A DNA stretch of 5,374 bases from Actinomycetes bacterium (GTDB lineage: Bacteria > Actinomycetota > Acidimicrobiia > Acidimicrobiales > RAAP-2). The stretch covers positions 1-5,374 of the forward strand of contig JAKCEC010000102.1 in assembly GCA_021841725.1 (NCBI GenBank). Direction: 5' to 3'. Positions 1 through 4,181 of this stretch are shown one piece after another (the first letter of the stretch is position 1; each line of letters opens with the position of its first letter). Both the position numbers and the translations under genes were made by a program. The notes beneath the pieces were generated by a model. It saw only the letters and a program-made list of their open reading frames with translations. It was not told the DNA's origin and made no database searches.

Positions 1-12
1 CGATTCGTCGCG

Positions 13-189
13 CTAGGCGACGAGCTCAAGTTCCTCGTGTGACGAGGTCGAGGAGAACACGTCGGCGTGCGATGCGGTGACGTCGGCGCTGCGCGAACGT
101 GCCTGGTGACGCGAGCCCACGATGAGCGGGACGATGGCGATCGCGATGCCGATGATCGCGAAGGGGATGTTCAGCAGAAAGATGTTCAT
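13..189 (-). CDS. Small single-pass membrane protein, function unknown (58 aa)
   Basis: The reading frame runs from an ATG at 189 to a TAG at 13-15 and gives 58 residues. Residues 2-24 are almost entirely hydrophobic (MNIFLLNIPFAIIGIAIAIV, then PLIVG) and form one membrane helix starting right at the N-terminus. The helix is followed by a basic patch (SRHQARSRS, 26-34), which by the positive-inside rule suggests a cytoplasmic C-terminus. The tail is rich in Ser and Thr, then acidic (HEELELVA). There is no clear signal-peptidase site, so it is probably an anchored protein and not a secreted one. The start is firm within this frame: the nearest upstream in-frame codons contain no ATG, GTG or TTG before a TGA. 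I do not recognise the family. The gene is convergent with nothing visible and lies downstream of the sodN terminator on the same strand. Confidence 0.6.
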   Translation of the reverse strand: MNIFLLNIPFAIIGIAIAIVPLIVGSRHQARSRSADVTASHADVFSSTSSHEELELVA

Positions 190-200
190 AAGTTGTCGTC

Positions 201-223
201 GTCGGTGTGTCCCTCACACCGAC
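201..223 (-). promoter_or_regulatory. Perfect 9-bp hairpin in the 5' leader of the small membrane gene
   Basis: The arms GTCGGTGTG (201-209) and CACACCGAC (215-223) are perfectly complementary around a 5-nt loop. In the minus-strand RNA the hairpin lies between a strong Shine-Dalgarno-like tract (224-233) and the ATG at 189. With the stem folded, the purine tract sits about 11 nt from the start codon instead of about 34 nt. That suggests a hairpin-bridged ribosome binding site. It could instead be a protein operator with TGTG/CACA half-sites. Confidence 0.5.
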
Positions 224-233
224 TTTCCTCCTC
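224..233 (-). promoter_or_regulatory. Distant Shine-Dalgarno sequence of the small membrane gene
   Basis: On the minus strand this reads GAGGAGGAAA, the best anti-Shine-Dalgarno match in this leader. It lies about 34 nt before the ATG at 189, too far for normal use unless the hairpin at 201-223 folds. There is no other purine-rich site nearer the start, only a GACGAC run. Confidence 0.45.
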
Positions 234-234
234 G

Positions 235-420
235 TCTCCATCTAACGAGTCCCAGATGAGGAGAGCATGAAGTCGCGGTGAGCCCCGGCGTAAAGTTCCG
301 ACAAAGTTCGCTAAGGAATTCCTGGTAATCGCCGGTGAGCGAGGGACTCCTTCGACGCGGGGCCGCGGCGGTCGGGACCGACCCGATGATGTGTCTCTCC
401 TCGTGAACCTATGGAAATGA
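235..420. other. Non-coding stretch between the small membrane gene and the sodN terminator
   Basis: I found no convincing gene on either strand here; the open frames are Arg/Pro-rich and look like chance high-GC frames. It holds short symmetrical elements: a 10-bp palindrome AGGAATTCCT (314-323), two AAAGTTC repeats 11 bp apart (292-298 and 303-309), and a 6-bp inverted repeat GGTCGG/CCGACC (370-383). A minus-strand TAGGTT hexamer (406-411) could be a -10 element for the small membrane gene, but no matching -35 is clear. Confidence 0.4.
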
Positions 421-462
421 CACAACCACCGGACGACCCCGAGGGGTCGTCCGGTGGTTGTG
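421..462 (-). terminator. Large perfect stem-loop terminating sodN
   Basis: The 20-nt arms at 421-440 and 443-462 are exact reverse complements with only GA between them. In RNA this would fold as about 19 bp closed by a CGAG-type tetraloop. It begins 14 nt after the sodN stop codon. The minus-strand bases that follow read TCATTTCC, a weak U-rich stretch, so this is a GC-rich actinobacterial-type terminator and not a textbook one with a long U tract. There is no T-rich stretch on the other side, so I see no support for termination in both directions. Confidence 0.75.
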
Positions 463-476
463 GTGGACGAGAACGT

Positions 477-893
477 CTACTTCTTGGTGGCCCAGAAAAT
501 TTCGGCGATGGCGTCGACCTCACCCAACAACTTGTCGGCCACGGCGACGTCGTTGGTCTTCTTCGCCTCGCCAGCGGTCTTGGTGGCACTCCAGAACAGA
601 TCGTGGAGTTGGGGGTGCGCCTCGAGGTGCGCGGGCTTGAAGTAGTCGGTCCACAACACCCACAGGTGGTGCTTCACCAATTCGCTGCGCTCTTCTTTGA
701 TGAGCGTGGCGCGAACCTTGAAGTCGGCGTCGTCGGAGGCGTTGTACTTCTCCATGCACGCCTTTACCGACTGGGCCTCGATGCGGGCCTGGGCGGGGTC
801 GTAGACACCGCAGGGCAGGTCGCAGTGCGCCGCGACGCGCAACGGGCTGTCCAGGGAGTCGAGTAGGTGATTGAAACGGGTTAGAAGCGACAT
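477..893 (-). CDS. sodN: Nickel superoxide dismutase, pro-enzyme
   Basis: This enzyme disproportionates superoxide to oxygen and peroxide with a nickel cofactor, in the cytoplasm. The 138-residue product carries the diagnostic nickel hook HCDLPCGVYDP starting at residue 23. His23, Cys24 and Cys28 become His1, Cys2 and Cys6 of the mature enzyme and bind the metal; Tyr31 is the conserved active-site Tyr9. The preceding 22 residues (MSLLTRFNHLLDSLDSPLRV, then AA) form a propeptide that must be cut at Ala22-His23. This leaves 116 residues, close to the 117 of the Streptomyces enzyme. The rest is the expected helical bundle (KEERSELVKHHLWVLWTDYF). I chose the ATG at 893 because AAAGGTGA lies 4 nt upstream; an in-frame TTG at 929 would add 12 Arg/Pro-rich residues lacking support. 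The gene is divergent from its likely protease gene sodX. Confidence 0.96.
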   Translation of the reverse strand: MSLLTRFNHLLDSLDSPLRVAAHCDLPCGVYDPAQARIEAQSVKACMEKYNASDDADFKVRATLIKEERSELVKHHLWVLWTDYFKPAHLEAHPQLHDLFWSATKTAGEAKKTNDVAVADKLLGEVDAIAEIFWATKK

Positions 894-897
894 GGCT

Positions 898-905
898 TCA
901 CCTTT
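898..905 (-). promoter_or_regulatory. sodN ribosome binding site
   Basis: The minus strand reads AAAGGTGA, followed by 4 nt and then ATG at 893. It fixes the sodN start at 893 rather than at the upstream TTG. It contrasts with the plus-strand neighbours mshA, proC and rex, which lack such a site. Confidence 0.7.
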
Positions 906-925
906 CGGTAGTCGGGGTCGACGAG

Positions 926-953
926 ACAATATCCTCCCGCTCAGGTTAGTCAG
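926..953 (-). promoter_or_regulatory. Candidate sodN promoter
   Basis: On the minus strand a -35-like CTGACT (948-953) and a -10 TATTGT (926-931) are separated by 16 bp. Transcription would start near 919 and give a leader of about 25 nt containing the ribosome binding site. The -10 fits TAnnnT well and the -35 shares TGAC with the consensus. I see no recognisable nickel-regulator operator here. Confidence 0.5.
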
Positions 954-963
954 ACGAGTGGTC

Positions 964-969
964 TAGCGT
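964..969 (+). promoter_or_regulatory. sodX -10 element (TAGCGT), possibly leaderless
   Basis: TAGCGT ends 8 nt before the GTG start of sodX. No Shine-Dalgarno sequence lies between them. It matches the same hexamer before proC and rex. No -35 is evident. Confidence 0.5.
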
Positions 970-982
970 TCACCTGCGTGAA
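969..982 (+). promoter_or_regulatory. Inverted repeat over the sodX start codon
   Basis: TTCAC (969-973) and GTGAA (978-982) are perfect inverted copies around CTGC. The repeat overlaps the end of the sodX -10 element and includes the GTG start codon. A repressor bound here would block transcription start. The half-sites face the opposite way from a Rex operator (GTGAA-N4-TTCAC). Five-bp arms can arise by chance. Confidence 0.3.
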
Positions 983-1301
983 GGCGATACTGGCGTCGCT
1001 CGTACGGCGCGTGCGCGTCGAGGGCCCCTCGATGCTCCCGACGTACCTGCCGGGCGATCTCCTGACCGCGGTCAGGAAGTGGCGCCGCGTGCGCGTGGGT
1101 GACGTGGTGGTGTTGCGCGACCCCCGCGACGAGGACCGGTGGTTGATCAAGCGGTGCGTGGCGCGCAGCGGCGCGGGGTTGGACGTGCGCGGCGACAACG
1201 TGAGCGCCAGCACCGATTCGCGCGACTTCGGACTCGTCGCGCACCGCGCGGTCCGTTATCTGGTGCTCGGGTCGGCGCCGCGGAACTCAATTCCTGAGTA
1301 G
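978..1301 (+). CDS. sodX: Nickel-type superoxide dismutase maturation protease (S26-like)
   Basis: This is a small serine protease of the signal-peptidase S26 type, and the likely enzyme that removes the SodN propeptide to expose the nickel-binding His1. The 107-residue product has the S26 box VEGPSMLPTYLPGD (14-27) with Ser18 as nucleophile. It also has LIKRC with Lys58 as the probable general base, and the box DNVSASTDSRDFG (73-85) with the conserved S-DSR-FG pattern. There is no membrane anchor, unlike ordinary signal peptidase I, which fits a cytoplasmic substrate lacking a secretion signal. The GTG at 978 is the best start; there is no in-frame start just upstream, and translation is likely leaderless. 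It is divergent from sodN (84 bp apart). In many bacteria the two genes instead lie in tandem. The substrate assignment rests on family and neighbourhood. Confidence 0.9.
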   Translation: MKAILASLVRRVRVEGPSMLPTYLPGDLLTAVRKWRRVRVGDVVVLRDPRDEDRWLIKRCVARSGAGLDVRGDNVSASTDSRDFGLVAHRAVRYLVLGSAPRNSIPE

Positions 1302-1317
1302 AGTAATCGGGAATTGA
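1287..1317 (+). repeat. Inverted repeat spanning the sodX stop and the mshA promoter
   Basis: TCAATTCC (1287-1294) and GGAATTGA (1310-1317) are exact inverted copies 15 bp apart. In RNA the stem extends to 11 bp with one G-U pair (1295 with 1309), leaving a 9-nt loop that holds the sodX stop codon TAG (1299-1301). It is AT-rich against a GC-rich background and ends 4 bp before the mshA -10 hexamer. It may be a sodX terminator or a two-site operator for mshA, with half-site centres 23 bp apart. Confidence 0.5.
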
Positions 1318-1321
1318 CCAC

Positions 1322-1327
1322 TAGGCT
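1322..1327 (+). promoter_or_regulatory. mshA -10 element (TAGGCT), leaderless
   Basis: TAGGCT ends exactly 6 nt before the GTG start at 1334. That is the usual distance from a -10 element to the first transcribed base. The 6 nt between (CGACGC) hold no Shine-Dalgarno sequence, so the mRNA probably begins at the start codon. Confidence 0.55.
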
Positions 1328-1333
1328 CGACGC

Positions 1334-2551
1334 GTGGCTCGTCTCGCCGTCCTGTCCTATCACACGTCGCCCCTGGCCCAGCCGGGTACGGGTGACGGCG
1401 GCGGGATGAACGTCTACGTGCGCGAACTCGCCAGCGCGATGGCGCGCCAGGGTCACGACGTGGACGTGTTCACCCGCCGCGACGCCCTCGAGCTCGCGCC
1501 CACGCAACGGGTCGAACCCGGCTTTCGCGTACACCACGTGGACGCGGGTCCCCCGCGCGCCTTGGACCGTCACGAATTAGCCGATCACGTCAAGGAGTTC
1601 ACCGACCAGGTGGCGCTCTACTTCGCACACCACGGCGTGCCCGATGCCCTGCACGCGAACTACTGGTTGAGCGGACTCGCCGGTCATCGACTCAAGCACG
1701 AACTGCACGTGCCCCTGATCATGACCTTCCACACCCTCGAGCGGGTCAAGGCGGACCACTTCGAGGGTGAGTCCGAGGACCGCGCCCACCAAGAGGCGGC
1801 GATCTTCGCCTGCGCCGACGCCGTGCTGGCCAGTTGTGAAGTGGAGGCGGCTCAGTTCGTCGAGTACTACAACGCCGACCGCGCGCGGGTGCACGTCGTA
1901 CCCCTGGGCGTGCAGCACGCCTTCTTCGCCCCCGGTGAACAGCGGGCCGCGCGTCAGGCCCTGGGTCGGGCCGAGGACGACACGATGCTCTTATTCGTGG
2001 GGCGGCTCCAGTCGCTCAAGGGCGTGGACCTCGCGCTGGAGACCCTGATCACCCTGCGCGGTCGTGGACGCCGCGCGAGCCTGGCCATCGTGGGTGGGCC
2101 GTCGGGGCCCGAGGGCGCGCGCACGTTGGCGCGTCTGCACGAACGTACGCGTGAGGCGGGAGTGATTGCGGACGTGAGTTTCGTCGCTCCCCAGAGTCAC
2201 CAGTTGCTCTCCACGTGGATGCGCGCCGCCGACGTCACCCTGGTGCCGTCGCGCTCCGAGAGTTTCGGGCTGGTGGCCCTCGAATCGTCGGCGTGCGGCA
2301 CCCCCGTCGTCGCCAGCGCGGTGGGCGGACTCTTGACGCTGGTCGACCCGGGGGTGAACGGTCAACTCATCGCGCAGCGCGACCCCGACGTCTGGGCCGA
2401 CGCGGTCGACGAGGTGCTCGCGGCGAACTTCGACTCCTCGATGTCGAACTCCGCGGTGATCTTGGCCCAGCGCTACACCTGGCGATCGGCGGCGCAGTCG
2501 CTCGATACGCTGGTCCAACGTCTCGTGGCCGCCGGTCTCGTCCGGTGTTAG
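1334..2551 (+). CDS. mshA: D-inositol-3-phosphate glycosyltransferase, first step of mycothiol synthesis
   Basis: This GT4-family retaining glycosyltransferase likely transfers GlcNAc from UDP-GlcNAc to myo-inositol phosphate, the committed step of mycothiol synthesis in the cytoplasm. The 405-residue product has the GT-B fold. The N-terminal acceptor domain opens with HTSPLAQPGTGDGGGMNVYV (10-29), a signature shared with known MshA, including Asn26. It also has NYWLSG (109-114). The C-terminal donor domain has FVGRLQSLKG (221-230), with Arg224 and Lys229 in the pyrophosphate-binding positions, GGPSGPEG (254-261), and the E-x7-E motif ESFGLVALE with Glu309 and Glu317. The length fits the family. 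The GTG at 1334 is supported by the start of the first beta strand and by the -10 hexamer 6 nt upstream. A GT4 enzyme of different acceptor specificity cannot be excluded, since no other mycothiol genes are in the window. Confidence 0.82.
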   Translation: MARLAVLSYHTSPLAQPGTGDGGGMNVYVRELASAMARQGHDVDVFTRRDALELAPTQRVEPGFRVHHVDAGPPRALDRHELADHVKEFTDQVALYFAHHGVPDALHANYWLSGLAGHRLKHELHVPLIMTFHTLERVKADHFEGESEDRAHQEAAIFACADAVLASCEVEAAQFVEYYNADRARVHVVPLGVQHAFFAPGEQRAARQALGRAEDDTMLLFVGRLQSLKGVDLALETLITLRGRGRRASLAIVGGPSGPEGARTLARLHERTREAGVIADVSFVAPQSHQLLSTWMRAADVTLVPSRSESFGLVALESSACGTPVVASAVGGLLTLVDPGVNGQLIAQRDPDVWADAVDEVLAANFDSSMSNSAVILAQRYTWRSAAQSLDTLVQRLVAAGLVRC

Positions 2552-2563
2552 CGAGGTAGTCGC

Positions 2564-2581
2564 GTCGGCCGCCGGGCCGAC
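2564..2581 (+). terminator. Possible mshA terminator hairpin
   Basis: GTCGGCC (2564-2570) and GGCCGAC (2575-2581) form a perfect 7-bp GC stem with loop GCCG, starting 12 nt after the mshA stop. There is no T tract immediately after it, so termination is possible but not proven. Confidence 0.4.
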
Positions 2582-2603
2582 CGCGGGCGCCACGGAGTTC
2601 TTG

Positions 2604-2609
2604 TAGCGT
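2604..2609 (+). promoter_or_regulatory. proC -10 element (TAGCGT), leaderless
   Basis: TAGCGT ends exactly 6 nt before the ATG at 2616. The intervening ACGACC holds no Shine-Dalgarno sequence. No -35 is visible at the usual spacing. Confidence 0.55.
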
Positions 2610-2615
2610 ACGACC

Positions 2616-3422
2616 ATGTCGTTTGAACTCGTTGTCATCGGTGGGGGCCGGATGGGCTCGGCCCTGGTCGAGGGGTTGCTGGGCGCGCGCTGGTGTGCGC
2701 CCGCCGATCTGGCCATCGTGGAGAACGCCGCTCACCGGCGCGCCCAGCTCGCGGCGCAGTTCCCCGGCGTCACCGTGCTCGCGGCACTCGAGCTCGACCA
2801 CGTCGGTCCCACCACGGGCGTCGTCGTGAGTGTCAAACCCGACCACGCCGAGGGCGTGGCGCGGATCTGCGCAGTGTGCGGCGCGCGGCGCCTGCTGTCG
2901 GTGGTGGCGGGCTGGTCGACTCAGCGCATCGAGATGGCCTTTCAGGCTCCCGTCGCGGTGGTACGCGCGATGCCGAACACTCCCGTCCTCGTGCGCCGGG
3001 GGGTGAGTGCCATCGCCGGGGGGTCGCACGTGAGCGCGAGCGACCTCGACTGGGCGGAATCCATCCTGGGCGCGGTGGGCAGCGTCGTGAGGGTGAGCGA
3101 ACGTGATCTCGACGCGGTCACCGGTCTCTCGGGTTCCGGGCCGGCGTATTTCTACCTGGTCGTCGAAGCCATGATTGAGGCGGGGGTGCACCAGGGTCTC
3201 TCGCGCGAGGTGTCACGGCAATTGGTGGTGGGAACCTTTGAGGGTTCGGCGGCGCTGCTGGCGTCGACGGGCCAGTCGCCCGAGGAGCTACGTTCGCAGG
3301 TCACCAGCCCCGGGGGTACCGCCGCGGCGGGGTTGCGGATGCTCGAAGGTCGCGCCGTGCGCGCCGCCTTCTTAGAGGCGGTCGCGGCCGCGGCGGAGCG
3401 ATCGCGGCAATTGGGGCGCTAG
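2616..3422 (+). CDS. proC: Pyrroline-5-carboxylate reductase
   Basis: This enzyme reduces 1-pyrroline-5-carboxylate to L-proline with NAD(P)H, the last step of proline synthesis, in the cytoplasm. The 268 residues match the usual family length. The N-terminal Rossmann domain has GGGRMG (9-14) after VVI, then SVKP (72-75). RAMPNTP (117-123) lies at the cofactor and substrate cleft. The C-terminal dimerisation domain carries the family signature DAVTGLSGSGPAYFYL (166-181), followed by EAMIEAGVHQGL and TSPGGTAAAGL (230-240). The ATG at 2616 opens directly on the first beta strand (FELVVIGG). It is separated from mshA by 64 bp with a possible terminator, and from rex by 39 bp, so it may be its own transcription unit. 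Nothing in the sequence is unusual for the family. Confidence 0.96.
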   Translation: MSFELVVIGGGRMGSALVEGLLGARWCAPADLAIVENAAHRRAQLAAQFPGVTVLAALELDHVGPTTGVVVSVKPDHAEGVARICAVCGARRLLSVVAGWSTQRIEMAFQAPVAVVRAMPNTPVLVRRGVSAIAGGSHVSASDLDWAESILGAVGSVVRVSERDLDAVTGLSGSGPAYFYLVVEAMIEAGVHQGLSREVSRQLVVGTFEGSAALLASTGQSPEELRSQVTSPGGTAAAGLRMLEGRAVRAAFLEAVAAAAERSRQLGR

Positions 3423-3449
3423 TCCCTACCCGTTTCGGGGTCCGTTGAC

Positions 3450-3455
3450 TAGCGT
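3450..3455 (+). promoter_or_regulatory. rex -10 element (TAGCGT), leaderless
   Basis: TAGCGT ends exactly 6 nt before the ATG at 3462, with GAGGGC between. A TTGAC directly abuts the hexamer and is therefore too close to be its -35. The GAGGG is too close to the ATG for a normal Shine-Dalgarno sequence. Confidence 0.5.
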
Positions 3456-3471
3456 GAGGGCATGGTCTCAC
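3454..3471 (+). promoter_or_regulatory. Candidate operator over the rex start
   Basis: GTGAG (3454-3458) and CTCAC (3467-3471) are inverted copies around an 8-bp centre that includes CATG. Seven of the nine symmetric base pairs match across the 18 bp. It covers the likely transcription start and the start codon, so it could serve autoregulation. It does not fit the known Rex site, in which GTGAA and TTCAC are only 4 bp apart. Confidence 0.3.
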
Positions 3472-4157
3472 CTCGACTGCGGCCCCGAAAGTTGTCGGAG
3501 CCGACGATTTCGCGCCTGCCCGTCTACCAGCGAATCGTCGAAGGGTGGCAGCGCCGCGGTGAGACGAGTATCGATTCTCGTCAGATCAGCGAGTTGGCCG
3601 GGGTGACGGCCACCACCGTTCGCCGCGACCTCGCGGGACTGGGCTCACTGGGGACGCGCGGCTCGGGCTACGAGGTGGATCTCTTGATGCAGCGCATTGG
3701 TGAGGCCCTGGGCCACGACCGTTCCTACCAGGTGGTGGTCGTGGGTCTGGGGAACTTGGGTCGCGCCCTCGTCAACTCCACCAACTTCCTCATCCGGGGG
3801 GCCCAGTTGGCCGCACTCTACGACAGTGACCCCCGCGTCATCGGCACCGAGGTCGCCGGGCACGTGGTGCACTCCTTCGACGAGGAGCTGGTGCCGGCCA
3901 CGGTCGCGGTGATCTGCGTGCCGCCCGAAGCCGCCCAGGCGGTGGCCGACAAACTCGTCGCCGCCGACGTGCACGCGATCTTGAACTTCGCGCCGCAGGT
4001 GCTCGCGGTGCCGCTGGGCACCGCCGTGCACTACGTCGACTTCTCCATCGAGTTGCAGATTCTCATGTACCACCTCAACAACGGAACCGGGCCGCTCGGT
4101 GGAGGGTTGTTGCACTCGCTGGGCATCGCCGCGACCACGCCGCTGCGAACCCCGTAG
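3462..4157 (+). CDS. rex: Redox-sensing transcriptional repressor Rex
   Basis: Rex binds DNA as a dimer when NADH is low and releases it when NADH rises; it usually controls respiratory and fermentative genes. The 231-residue product has an N-terminal winged helix (about 15-80) with the recognition region VTATTVRRDLAGLGSLGTRG (48-67) and GYEVDLL. A Rossmann domain follows, with VVVGLGNLG (92-100) as the dinucleotide loop and acidic Asp121 at the end of the second strand (LYDSDP), typical of NADH preference. Family landmarks NFAP (175-178) and VDFSIELQILMYHL (192-205) are present. The C-terminal helix that swaps between subunits is expected in the latter stretch. It lies 24 bp before hemA, as in the Streptomyces coelicolor rex-hemACD group, where Rex represses its own operon. 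No canonical Rex operator is visible in this window. Confidence 0.95.
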   Translation: MVSPRLRPRKLSEPTISRLPVYQRIVEGWQRRGETSIDSRQISELAGVTATTVRRDLAGLGSLGTRGSGYEVDLLMQRIGEALGHDRSYQVVVVGLGNLGRALVNSTNFLIRGAQLAALYDSDPRVIGTEVAGHVVHSFDEELVPATVAVICVPPEAAQAVADKLVAADVHAILNFAPQVLAVPLGTAVHYVDFSIELQILMYHLNNGTGPLGGGLLHSLGIAATTPLRTP

Positions 4158-4173
4158 AATCGTCGGCGTGAGG
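4155..4173 (+). promoter_or_regulatory. hemA -10 element (TAGAAT) and ribosome binding site
   Basis: TAGAAT (4155-4160) is a close match to TATAAT, and its first three bases are the rex stop codon. Transcription would start near 4167-4168. The new RNA would open with GTGAGG (4168-4173), whose GAGG lies 8 nt before the ATG at 4182, a proper Shine-Dalgarno distance. The GTG at 4168 is not in frame with hemA. Confidence 0.5.
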
Positions 4174-4181
4174 CGATCAAC

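Noticed and set aside
287..330. GGAAC and GGAAT motifs on the minus strand that could be ECF sigma-factor -35 elements
   Set aside because: No matching -10 (GTT or CGTC) occurs at the usual 16-18 bp spacing.
186..425. A 79-codon minus-strand frame in the leader of the small membrane gene, ending in ATGA overlap
   Set aside because: It starts inside the sodN terminator stem, is Arg/Ser/Pro-rich, and shows no hydrophobic or domain pattern. The overlap with the ATG is interesting but unsupported.
411..866. A 151-codon plus-strand frame opposite sodN
   Set aside because: It is antisense to a clear Ni-SOD gene, begins beside the terminator stem, and has a Gly/Val/Leu-rich composition typical of a shadow frame in GC-rich DNA.
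894..929. Upstream TTG start that would extend SodN by 12 residues
   Set aside because: It has no Shine-Dalgarno sequence, adds SRRPRLPKGEA-type sequence, and overlaps the likely -10 element; the ATG at 893 has a good ribosome binding site.
1309..1336. GGGAAT before mshA resembling a sigma-R -35 element, attractive because sigma-R is linked to mshA in Streptomyces
   Set aside because: No GTT-type -10 follows at 18-19 nt (only CGTGG), and the transcription start would fall inside the coding sequence.
1991..3191. Long minus-strand frames opposite mshA and proC (241 and 274 codons)
   Set aside because: They overlap two genes with complete family motifs, and their products are rich in Arg, His, Asp and Pro without any domain signature.
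3429..3439. CCCG-TTT-CGGG hairpin after proC as a terminator
   Set aside because: The stem is only 4 bp with no T tract, too weak to claim.
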